Shown piece after piece: positions 1 through 6,510 of a stretch of DNA of 9,128 nucleotides. The notes under the pieces are model-generated. The model was not told the origin of the DNA. It searched no databases and was given only the letters and a program-made list of their open reading frames with translations. The DNA comes from an uncultured Actinomycetes bacterium (GTDB lineage Bacteria > Actinomycetota > Actinomycetes > Nanopelagicales > Nanopelagicaceae). The stretch is taken from assembly GCA_903898855.1 (NCBI GenBank), contig CAIUHB010000167.1, positions 1 through 9,128 on the forward strand. Direction: 5' to 3'. The position numbers were made by a program, and so were the translations under genes. The stretch's first letter is position 1. Each line of letters starts with the position of its first letter.

Positions 1-465
1 AAGCCCAAAGAAATCCTTGGCAAGGATAAAGTCGAGGGAATTGTCTTTGAAACTCCAGAAGGCGATAAGACCGTACTTTGTGATTTGGTTATTTCAGCAA
101 TTGGATATCACTCACTTTTGATTAATGGAATTACTTTCGAAAATGGACGCATCGCAAATCTCGATGGCCGCGTTCCTGGTACAAATATTTATACTGTTGG
201 TTGGGCAAAGCGTGGACCTTCAGGAGTTATTGGCACCAATAAGAGCGATGCTGCAGATGTTGTAAAAATTCTGGTTGAAGAATTAGGAGCACCTAAGAGC
301 GCTGGAGATATCAAAGATGTCCTCCATCCAGAGCATGCCGTCATTGATCAAGCAGCTTGGAGCCGCATTAACCAGGCCGAAATTGCTGCCGGTGAACCAC
401 TAGGAAAACCACGCAAAAAGAGCGTATTTGTGGAGGAATTAGTGCGTTTGGGGCAGGGGATTTGA
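1..465 (+). CDS. fprA: Ferredoxin-NADP(+) reductase, FprA type (3' part only)
   Basis: The reading frame is open from the first base of the window to a TGA at 463-465, giving 154 C-terminal residues; the true start lies upstream, and the in-frame TTG at 85 is internal. FprA is a cytoplasmic FAD flavoprotein that passes electrons between NADPH and ferredoxin; it belongs to the adrenodoxin-reductase-like family and is usually about 450 residues. The visible part contains the family's C-terminal signature, TVGWAKRGPSGVIGTNKSDA, encoded at about 193-252, which helps hold FAD and NADP. Before it, the DLVISAIGY stretch ends the NADPH-binding domain. The C-terminus, with a basic GKPRKKS segment, looks intact. 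The neighbour downstream is a tRNA gene 47 bases away, so nothing suggests an operon. The N-terminal FAD motif cannot be checked in this window. The family call is secure; the symbol follows the actinobacterial naming. Confidence 0.9.
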   Translation, partial: KPKEILGKDKVEGIVFETPEGDKTVLCDLVISAIGYHSLLINGITFENGRIANLDGRVPGTNIYTVGWAKRGPSGVIGTNKSDAADVVKILVEELGAPKSAGDIKDVLHPEHAVIDQAAWSRINQAEIAAGEPLGKPRKKSVFVEELVRLGQGI

Positions 466-512
466 GCAGGTAAGATTCACTCCTGCACCACAAGCATCAC
501 AAATTTAATATT

Positions 513-588
513 GCGCCTGTAGCTCAACGGATAGAGCATCTGACTACGGATCAGAAGGTTAGGGGTTCGAATCCCTTCAGGCGCACCA
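513..588 (+). tRNA. tRNA-Arg (anticodon ACG)
   Basis: A full cloverleaf of 76 nt can be folded by hand. The acceptor stem GCGCCTG (513-519) pairs perfectly with CAGGCGC (578-584). The D stem is GCTC/GAGC (522-525 with 534-537). The anticodon stem TCTGA/TCAGA (539-543 with 551-555) holds the loop CTACGGA, which places ACG at 546-548. The T stem 561-565 pairs with 573-577 (one G-T pair) around the loop TTCGAAT. The discriminator is A585 and the CCA end is encoded at 586-588. An ACG anticodon is normally edited to ICG, which reads CGU, CGC and CGA. The next coding region may begin only 20 bases downstream. The 3' end of the tRNA is not repeated elsewhere in the window, so there is no sign of an integrated element here. 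Confidence 0.97.
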
Positions 589-608
589 ACGGCAGATATC
601 TCTCCTAA

Positions 609-1997
609 ATGATTCCTCGAATCGGAAAATCGGCGACTATGCGTAGATTACTTTCGATTCTCACTGCGCTTATTTTCATTTCCGGATTTACTATTTTCGG
701 TTCACCATCACAAGCTGCCACGCCACAGCCCACGATAACCACCTGCACAAATCCACAGACCAAAGCACAGTTGGTATTGCACGCAGATCAACCCACTTGC
801 CCCACCTCTACCTTTACCGCTCATTGGCATTTAGCTCAATCAGATAGTGCGGGACGTTCTGATTCAAATTACGCATCGATTACCGTTTGCACCACCAAGG
901 GACCAGAACTCAATTACCAGTTGATTCGAACCAGGTGCCCAAAATATGAAAATACCAATACTTATTTTCGAAACGTAGCCTCACCAGTAACTTCAGAGAT
1001 TATTAGCGCAACACCGCTTGGTTACGATGGCGCGCTTTTGAAGCTTTCGCCACAGCCAGTTACTGATTCACCTATTGCCTATTACTTGGTTAAGAATCTG
1101 ACCACCGGTGGAATTTCATCAATTCGTACCAATGGTTCAACTTCGCTATATATTTATAAGTTGAAAGCAAAGACGAATTACACATTCCAGATACTTGCAG
1201 TAAGTATTGATGGTCTCTCTCGCTTTGTAGCAACAAGCAAGACAATCGGAACAGCAGCGATGCCGGTAGTTCCATCGGCTGTGGTGGTATCTACCTCTTG
1301 CGCAGCAGGCGGTTCATGTTCAATCGGTGACGTTGGCCCTGGTGGCGGAACCGTCTTCTATGTAAATGTTGATGGATTTAACTGCGGAGCAACCAACACG
1401 GCAACTGGAAGTCCTACTGGTGGCCTTTGTCATTATCTAGAAGTACCTGATAACACCTGGTTCGGTGGATCAGTTGATCCGATGTTGCCTTGGGCAGCAG
1501 CTGGATTTACTTCAACAAATGTTTCGGGCCTAACCAACATTGGCCCGGTATCTAGCTTTGATACCAATGCGGTGCGAGTACTTCAAAACCCAGCTAATCT
1601 CGGTGCAGCCCTCGGCGCTGGTTATGCAAACACTTTGGCGATCATTGCTCAAAATGGTTCTTGTGCTCTCAACAGCTGTACATATGCAGCAGGTGCAGCG
1701 CATGCGTATACAAATAATTCGCTCACAGATTGGTACCTACCGGATCCAACTGAGCTCAATCAGCTAATGGCTTGGGCTCGTGGTGAGACACGTGCACTTA
1801 CGTTGCGTGCGGGGCCGGCCTCAGTTTATGTACAGGGTGGTTTTGCAAACGGAAATTACCTCAGCTCAAACTCCATAACGAACTCAACTGTTTGGTACCA
1901 ATACAGCCAGCCAGGTGGTGGACTCAACGAAGGCGTAATCAACGGCGCTAATAAGTCCGACGGTACGCTGAATCTGCGCCCTATTAGAGCTTTCTAA
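609..1997 (+). CDS. Secreted protein with Cys-pair repeats, FN3-like domain and C-terminal Lcl/DUF1566-like domain
   Basis: 462 residues, function not known. A signal peptide is clear: a basic MRR (residues 11-13), a hydrophobic core (about 14-30) and an Ala-type cleavage site near SQAA (34-37). Two similar segments follow, about 43-74 and 91-122, each beginning ITxCT with a second cysteine before proline (Cys46/Cys64 and Cys94/Cys110). Residues about 127-215 resemble a fibronectin type III domain, with the LKAKTNYTFQILA strand typical of that fold. GDVGPGGGTVFYV (240-252) and DWYLPDPTELNQLM (374-387) followed by the closing LRPIRAF match the pattern of Lcl_C/DUF1566 domains found in secreted and surface proteins. 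Two starts are possible: ATG 609, or ATG 639 (Met11), which gives a shorter, more ordinary signal peptide. Neither has a Shine-Dalgarno sequence; a weak TATCTC six bases before 609 mildly favours the longer form. No membrane anchor is visible, so it is likely released or wall-associated. Confidence 0.8.
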   Translation: MIPRIGKSATMRRLLSILTALIFISGFTIFGSPSQAATPQPTITTCTNPQTKAQLVLHADQPTCPTSTFTAHWHLAQSDSAGRSDSNYASITVCTTKGPELNYQLIRTRCPKYENTNTYFRNVASPVTSEIISATPLGYDGALLKLSPQPVTDSPIAYYLVKNLTTGGISSIRTNGSTSLYIYKLKAKTNYTFQILAVSIDGLSRFVATSKTIGTAAMPVVPSAVVVSTSCAAGGSCSIGDVGPGGGTVFYVNVDGFNCGATNTATGSPTGGLCHYLEVPDNTWFGGSVDPMLPWAAAGFTSTNVSGLTNIGPVSSFDTNAVRVLQNPANLGAALGAGYANTLAIIAQNGSCALNSCTYAAGAAHAYTNNSLTDWYLPDPTELNQLMAWARGETRALTLRAGPASVYVQGGFANGNYLSSNSITNSTVWYQYSQPGGGLNEGVINGANKSDGTLNLRPIRAF

Positions 1998-2015
1998 AAA
2001 CTTATTTAGTTAAGC
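1989..2015. terminator. Possible weak bidirectional terminator between convergent genes
   Basis: Only 12 bases separate the stop codons of two convergent genes. Across this gap GCTT (1989-1992) pairs with AAGC (2012-2015), and CTAAA (1994-1998) with TTTAG (2005-2009), around a six-base loop, with a small internal mismatch. The stem is AT-rich and no long T run follows on either strand, so this is a poor intrinsic terminator. It is recorded because it is the only structure in the gap. Confidence 0.25.
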
Positions 2016-3125
2016 CGAACGAGATACGCCAAGTACTCCCAGGCACATCTCATCTGAAGAACCTTCGCCCCATGTGACATAACGTGGGGCAAGTTTCTTT
2101 AGCTCCGGAAGTTTCTGACGAAGTGTTGGATCAAATTTACAGACCACTCGGACAGTATCTCCAGCCTTAAGTTGAACTGGGGTCTTGAGAACTGTGGGTG
2201 ATTGATCATCGAAGTTGTAGTTTGGGCGATCCAGAAGAATCTTCTCACCAGGAGTTCCTGGGTTAAGAATTAACTGAAGCGAACGACCTAATAAGTGCAT
2301 GTGGGGAGTTGCTTTAACGACTAACTCGCTCTGCTTAATTTTTTGGTCACAGGTCGAGGTTGTGTTAGCAACTGGCTTAATCGCATTTCCGCCACAGATG
2401 AGATTTAGCCCGATGGATTCCATCGCGCTGGATTGGCTGGTGCGTTGAGCCAGATCAATCAGCGATTTACCGCGATCACAGAGCGGACCAGTAACTCCGG
2501 CTGGGCAGGCGAGTTCTACTGGCGCTGCAACCAATTCCGAGTAAAGAGTCTTGAGGCTTGCTCCCTTTGCAGGAACGGTTGTGATCAAAACTTTTGATTG
2601 GTCGGTCGGAATCTTTGCGCCATTCATGGCAAGTAAGTTGTAGTGAACTTGTAGAACAATTTGATCGCCCTTTGCAATCGGAGTTCCGTAACCAGCTGGC
2701 ATTACATCTTTATCGCGCCCTGGTGCCCAGGATGAGAGCCAAGGAGATGTTAAAAATGAGGAGAATCCTGAACCAAGACCAGTGCCGCCAAAGCATGGCC
2801 AACCTTGTCCGTTGTTATCAATCTTTTTTGCTTCGGCTAAATCTTTCGCACCAACGAGGAACATGATTGCGTGGTGCATCATCTTGCGTTGTTGAGGCTG
2901 AAATTCAACTTGGGTAATGAGTGAATCTTGCGTGACCTTTGGATCGATCAAGAAACAGCGGTAATCATCGGTGCCGCCGTTTTGGCCTTGCGGTAAATGC
3001 GCCTTCGGCATCTGCGCAACAAGTACGGTGCCGGTTGGAGCTGCATTGGCAGAGTTCATCGATGGAACCAAGAGAGCAGCTATGAGAAGGAAAGGTAATG
3101 TAATTAACATTGGCATACGCTTCAT
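2010..3125 (-). CDS. Secreted copper type II monooxygenase, PHM/dopamine beta-hydroxylase-like
   Basis: 371 residues with a signal peptide (MKRM, hydrophobic core 6-20, cleavage near ANAA 26-29), so it acts outside the membrane. The sequence follows the two-domain copper monooxygenase family that includes peptidylglycine alpha-hydroxylating monooxygenase (PHM) and dopamine beta-hydroxylase, which hydroxylate a C-H bond using O2, two copper ions and an electron donor such as ascorbate. The motifs are in the family order: DDYRCF (53-58), MMHHAIMF with His84/His85, LQVHYN with His161 (first copper site), PHMHLLGRSL with His275/His277, and SSDEMCLG with Met360 (second copper site). All six expected ligands are present. 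Residues between, such as the GDTVRVVCKFD strand (322-332) and several cysteines (57, 111, 207, 216, 244, 259, 329, 361), fit a disulfide-rich fold. The substrate cannot be read from sequence. It is transcribed away from the hydrolase-ABC operon across a 62-bp gap. Family call strong; an inactive relative is possible. Confidence 0.88.
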   Translation of the reverse strand: MKRMPMLITLPFLLIAALLVPSMNSANAAPTGTVLVAQMPKAHLPQGQNGGTDDYRCFLIDPKVTQDSLITQVEFQPQQRKMMHHAIMFLVGAKDLAEAKKIDNNGQGWPCFGGTGLGSGFSSFLTSPWLSSWAPGRDKDVMPAGYGTPIAKGDQIVLQVHYNLLAMNGAKIPTDQSKVLITTVPAKGASLKTLYSELVAAPVELACPAGVTGPLCDRGKSLIDLAQRTSQSSAMESIGLNLICGGNAIKPVANTTSTCDQKIKQSELVVKATPHMHLLGRSLQLILNPGTPGEKILLDRPNYNFDDQSPTVLKTPVQLKAGDTVRVVCKFDPTLRQKLPELKKLAPRYVTWGEGSSDEMCLGVLGVSRSA

Positions 3126-3131
3126 GGAGCA

Positions 3132-3137
3132 ATACTA
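3132..3137 (-). promoter_or_regulatory. Putative -10 element, leaderless promoter of the copper monooxygenase gene
   Basis: On the minus strand TAGTAT lies six bases upstream of the ATG at 3125, and no Shine-Dalgarno sequence stands before that start. This spacing would put the transcription start at or next to the A of ATG, as in leaderless actinobacterial transcripts. No convincing -35 element is seen 16 to 18 bases further upstream. Confidence 0.4.
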
Positions 3138-3175
3138 AAGACTCTTTCTAGTTAGCGCCTACTCAGATTCCTGAC

Positions 3176-3181
3176 TATCTT
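3176..3181 (+). promoter_or_regulatory. Putative -10 element, promoter of the hydrolase-ABC operon
   Basis: TATCTT lies six bases upstream of the ATG at 3188, matching the TATAAT consensus at four of six positions, and there is no Shine-Dalgarno sequence. The spacing is the same as for the divergent gene on the other strand, so both starts in this 62-bp gap may be leaderless. No -35 element is evident. Confidence 0.33.
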
Positions 3182-3187
3182 TAAGCA

Positions 3188-5653
3188 ATGAAATCGGTGC
3201 GCTTAATCCTCGCTTCAATTGTGGCGGCACTCTCATTGAGCGCGTTTACTTTCGCACCAAGCGCTGAAGCCGCTGCGACTTTCAGTACTCAAGATCTTCG
3301 CCTTAATGGCGCTGGCGGCGTTTTCATCGACTCAACAATGTATCTGCCGAAAGTCACTCCCGCCCCAGCAATTTTATTGGCCCATGGATTTACTGGCGAT
3401 AAGACAAGTGTTGCTAAGCAAGCTGAAGAGTTAGCTGGCAAGGGATACGTTGTTCTTGCGTGGACTGCGCGCGGCTTTGGAAATTCCACCGGTGAAATTT
3501 CAATGGATGCACCCAATGGCGAGGTTGCCGATGTTTCGAAATTAATTGATTACCTATCTACTCGCAAAGAAGTAAAGCAACAAGGAGCTGGCGATCCGCT
3601 TGTCGGAATCACTGGTGATTCATATGGTGGTGCAATCTCATTGATGACCGCGGGTTATGACAAGCGCATCGATGCAGTCGCTGCGAATATCACTTGGAAT
3701 AATCTAGCGAACTCACTTTTCCCTCAGAACTCGAGCGATTCTTCGGTTGGCCCTTATAAGAAATTCTGGGCCGGAACCTTCTTCGCCTTTGCCACATTGC
3801 CTAAATCCTCTGCGGGGGAGTGCGGAACATTCTCTGCCGCATGGTGCACCGCATTTAAAGATGCCGTAGCAACTGGAGTTCCAACCGCTGCCGACTTAGC
3901 TCTGCTCAACTCATCATCGCCTTCCACCATCACAAATAAAATCACTGCGCCTACCCTTTTGATGCAAGGCGAAGCAGATTCACTCTTTACGCTCTCGGAA
4001 TCGATTAAAACCGCCCAAGAAATTCATACCGCTCATCCCGCAACCCCACTAGCCATGATTTGGCATAGCGGTGGCCATGATGGTGGCACCGATGAGTCCG
4101 CTCGTCTGCATCAGAGCGTTGCTGATTGGTTTGATATCTATCTCAAGGGCAACAAAAAGAGCTTTCCAACTTTCCAAGTCACAAATACCAATGGATCAAT
4201 CTCATTAGTCGATTCTTCGGTTATCCCTAAATATCTCTCCAGTACCTCACTCCCACTTTCAATTCCGACCCAATCAATCCCCATCACGCTTCCATTTACC
4301 GCTTTAATCGCACCTATTGGTGGCATACCTGGTGCAATCTCATCACTTCCAGGTGTTGGCTCGGCCTTATCTCTCGCGGGAAATGTTGCCGGAGCTAGTG
4401 CAGCTTTCCTTCCCGGCCAAAGTGGATTCCTAGAGAGCGCGGCATTAACAAAGCCAGTTCACGTAGTTGGGCCATCGTCAATCAAGATAAAGATTTCATC
4501 AGATAAAACTGATGCAACGCTCTTCTTCTCACTCGTTGTGCGCACTGCTTCTGGTCAAACAAAACAACCTAACGGAATCGTTAGCCCAGTAAAGCTGACG
4601 CATATTGCGCCAACTGGATCTGAATACACGATTCAATTGCCCGCAGTTGTTCTAGATGCTGCCCCTGGCGACAAGATTGCAGTGGGAATTTCAACAACAG
4701 ATCAGGGATTCTCGCTTCCACAAGATGGTCGCCAATATGCAATTACTGCGCTCTCACCTATACAAATCTCACAGATGAACTTCACCACCGCCGTTAACCA
4801 TGCCGCACTAATCGGCTGGCCTTTAGCTGCGCTAATCGCGATTATCTTGGGGCTCATTGCAATCTATCTTCGCCGCCCTCGCCACAACGCCGAGCCAATG
4901 GAGGAGAGCGACGCACTTGTCACAGTCTCAAATCTCTCCAAGGTTTATAAGGATGGATACAAGGCGGTTGATGGACTTTCATTCAAGGTAAAGCGCGGTC
5001 AGGTACTCGGACTACTTGGTCCAAACGGTGCCGGTAAGACCACAACACTTCGAATGTTGATGGGCTTGATCTTCCCTACCGAAGGTGAAATCGCCATTAG
5101 CGGCCAACCTATTTATCCCGGCTCGCCAACTTTGGCCAACCTCGGTTCATTTGTTGAAGGTTCAGGATTCTTGCCACACTTAACTGGCCGAGAGAATCTT
5201 GAGTTATATTGGAAATCAATCGGTCGCACTGATGAGCCATATTTTGATGATGCAATTCGGATCACCGACCTGGGAAGCGCGCTGAATAAGAAGGTACGCT
5301 CATATTCCCAAGGAATGCGACAACGCCTAGCTATCGCGCAGGCAATGCTTGGACTACCTGATTTATTAGTACTTGATGAGCCAACAAATGGTCTTGATCC
5401 GCAACAAATTAAGGCGATGCGTGAAGTTCTTAAGAACTACGCAAAGACCGGCAGAACAGTCATTGTCTCCTCTCACCTCTTGGCTGAAGTGGAACAGACC
5501 TGCTCGCACGTTGTGCTGATGCACCGCGGTCGCCTAATTACTTACGGCACCATGAAGAAGATCCTTACTAAGGCAGGAAAGCGTGCCGGCACGCTAGAGG
5601 AGATCTTTATCGAACTTATCGGTGATGACTTAACAATTGGAAAGGAGAAGTAA
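3188..5653 (+). CDS. Fusion protein: exported alpha/beta hydrolase (CocE/S15-like) with jelly-roll domain, one TM helix and cytoplasmic ABC ATPase
   Basis: 821 residues in one uninterrupted frame. Residues 1-29 form a signal peptide (core 5-22, SAEAA end). About 40-325 is an alpha/beta hydrolase of the X-Pro dipeptidyl-peptidase/CocE type: AHGFTG (65-70, oxyanion region), GDSYGG with nucleophile Ser145, GEAD with probable acid Asp264, and GGHDGG with probable base His297. A Pro/Ser/Gly-rich stretch (about 350-415) leads to a beta-rich region (about 420-530) resembling the C-terminal jelly-roll of that family. A hydrophobic helix (about 539-561) followed by RRPRH places the C-terminus inside the cell. 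Residues 576-810 are an ABC ATPase: Walker A GPNGAGKTT (611-619), SYSQGM signature (706-711), Walker B LLVLDEP (726-732), switch His763. The Q-loop has Glu657 where Gln is usual, as in BcrA-like cassettes. The permease follows at once with no spacer. Substrate unknown: peptide, ester or lipid-like compounds are all possible. Confidence 0.9.
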   Translation: MKSVRLILASIVAALSLSAFTFAPSAEAAATFSTQDLRLNGAGGVFIDSTMYLPKVTPAPAILLAHGFTGDKTSVAKQAEELAGKGYVVLAWTARGFGNSTGEISMDAPNGEVADVSKLIDYLSTRKEVKQQGAGDPLVGITGDSYGGAISLMTAGYDKRIDAVAANITWNNLANSLFPQNSSDSSVGPYKKFWAGTFFAFATLPKSSAGECGTFSAAWCTAFKDAVATGVPTAADLALLNSSSPSTITNKITAPTLLMQGEADSLFTLSESIKTAQEIHTAHPATPLAMIWHSGGHDGGTDESARLHQSVADWFDIYLKGNKKSFPTFQVTNTNGSISLVDSSVIPKYLSSTSLPLSIPTQSIPITLPFTALIAPIGGIPGAISSLPGVGSALSLAGNVAGASAAFLPGQSGFLESAALTKPVHVVGPSSIKIKISSDKTDATLFFSLVVRTASGQTKQPNGIVSPVKLTHIAPTGSEYTIQLPAVVLDAAPGDKIAVGISTTDQGFSLPQDGRQYAITALSPIQISQMNFTTAVNHAALIGWPLAALIAIILGLIAIYLRRPRHNAEPMEESDALVTVSNLSKVYKDGYKAVDGLSFKVKRGQVLGLLGPNGAGKTTTLRMLMGLIFPTEGEIAISGQPIYPGSPTLANLGSFVEGSGFLPHLTGRENLELYWKSIGRTDEPYFDDAIRITDLGSALNKKVRSYSQGMRQRLAIAQAMLGLPDLLVLDEPTNGLDPQQIKAMREVLKNYAKTGRTVIVSSHLLAEVEQTCSHVVLMHRGRLITYGTMKKILTKAGKRAGTLEEIFIELIGDDLTIGKEK
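5643..5647 (+). promoter_or_regulatory. Shine-Dalgarno sequence for the ABC-2 permease gene
   Basis: AGGAG inside the last codons of the fusion gene, six bases before the ATG at 5654, which directly follows the TAA stop at 5651-5653. It supports this start and points to coupled translation within the operon, in contrast to the starts in this window that lack such a site. Confidence 0.8.
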
Positions 5654-6499
5654 ATGTATCGCGCGAATAAAACACTTCCTTATCGCCTTGAGATGTATCG
5701 CCAACTCAAGCGCAAGCGCACGCTCTTTGCCTATCTCTTTGTTATAGCTCTGCCTGTGATTGTTGCTCTTGCAGTTAAGTTTGGAACATCAGGCAACAGC
5801 ACCGGCCCAACTCGTTTTGGTTCCGGAACTGCCGACCTGATTGGTCTTGCCACCAAAGGCGCCGCTAACTTCACAGCGACCATGTTCTACTTTGCAACAC
5901 CATTTTTGCTCATAGCAGTTATCTCGATATTTAATGGTGACACCGTTGCATCTGAAGCATCTTGGTCAACTCTTCGCTATCTACTGGCTTCACCAGTTCC
6001 GCGCACCAGACTTTTGATTCAGAAAATCAAAGTGAGCCTCTCGCTCTCTGCGATAGCAATCGTTATTCTGATTGCGGTCTCATGGTTTGTGGGCATGATC
6101 GCCTTTGGACTTAAGCCGCTACAAACACCGCTTGGCGTTACTTTTACCAATCAAGTCGCAATTCAACGACTTTTGATTATTGGTATCTACTTAGCCTTCG
6201 TGCTTTTCTCAGTTGCGGGACTTGCCTTCTATCTCAGCGTCTCGACCGATGTTCCACTTGGCGCCGTAGGTGGAGCAATTGGAATCATCATCCTTTCCAA
6301 TATTTTGGATGCAATCTCGGGGCTTGGAACTATCCGGAATTGGCTGCCCACCCACTATTCCTTCTCCTGGTTTGATGCGCTCTCTAGCTCTATTGATTGG
6401 AGCCAGATGATTCGGGGCGCTTCTTATAGTTTGATACTGACTTCAGTTTTGCTCTCGCTGGCAATTATCAAATTCAATAAAAAAGATATTACTTCGTAA
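5654..6499 (+). CDS. ABC-2 type transporter permease
   Basis: 281 residues with about six membrane helices (near 25-41, 75-93, 130-153, 172-195, 202-222 and 256-273) and no signal peptide, the standard layout of a single ABC-2 half-transporter permease. The segment GDTVASEASWSTLRYLLASPVPRTR (95-119) carries the conserved pattern E-x(3)-T-L-R-x-L-L-A-S-P-V-x-R of this family, the cytoplasmic coupling region that contacts the ATPase. The N-terminal part has a basic amphipathic stretch before helix 1 and an extracellular loop between helices 1 and 2, about 42-72. The start codon touches the stop of the hydrolase-ATPase gene, so the two are surely one operon and this is very likely the membrane partner of that ATPase, working as a dimer. 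ABC-2 systems of this BcrA-like kind usually export drugs, peptides or lipids; the cargo here is unknown. Confidence 0.9.
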   Translation: MYRANKTLPYRLEMYRQLKRKRTLFAYLFVIALPVIVALAVKFGTSGNSTGPTRFGSGTADLIGLATKGAANFTATMFYFATPFLLIAVISIFNGDTVASEASWSTLRYLLASPVPRTRLLIQKIKVSLSLSAIAIVILIAVSWFVGMIAFGLKPLQTPLGVTFTNQVAIQRLLIIGIYLAFVLFSVAGLAFYLSVSTDVPLGAVGGAIGIIILSNILDAISGLGTIRNWLPTHYSFSWFDALSSSIDWSQMIRGASYSLILTSVLLSLAIIKFNKKDITS

Positions 6500-6510
6500 G
6501 GCTATTTTAC

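Noticed and set aside
85..465. A shorter coding region starting at TTG 85
   Set aside because: The frame is open upstream to base 1 and encodes family-like sequence there, so TTG 85 is an internal leucine codon of the truncated FprA gene.
513..588. tRNA-Arg as an integration (att) site for a mobile element
   Set aside because: No second copy of the tRNA 3' end and no integrase or phage-like gene is present in the window.
6479..6500. Hairpin TTAC-gaa-GTAA followed by a T run on the minus strand, as a terminator for the glycine-rich gene
   Set aside because: The stem is only four base pairs, AT-rich, and lies inside the permease coding region. Too weak to call.
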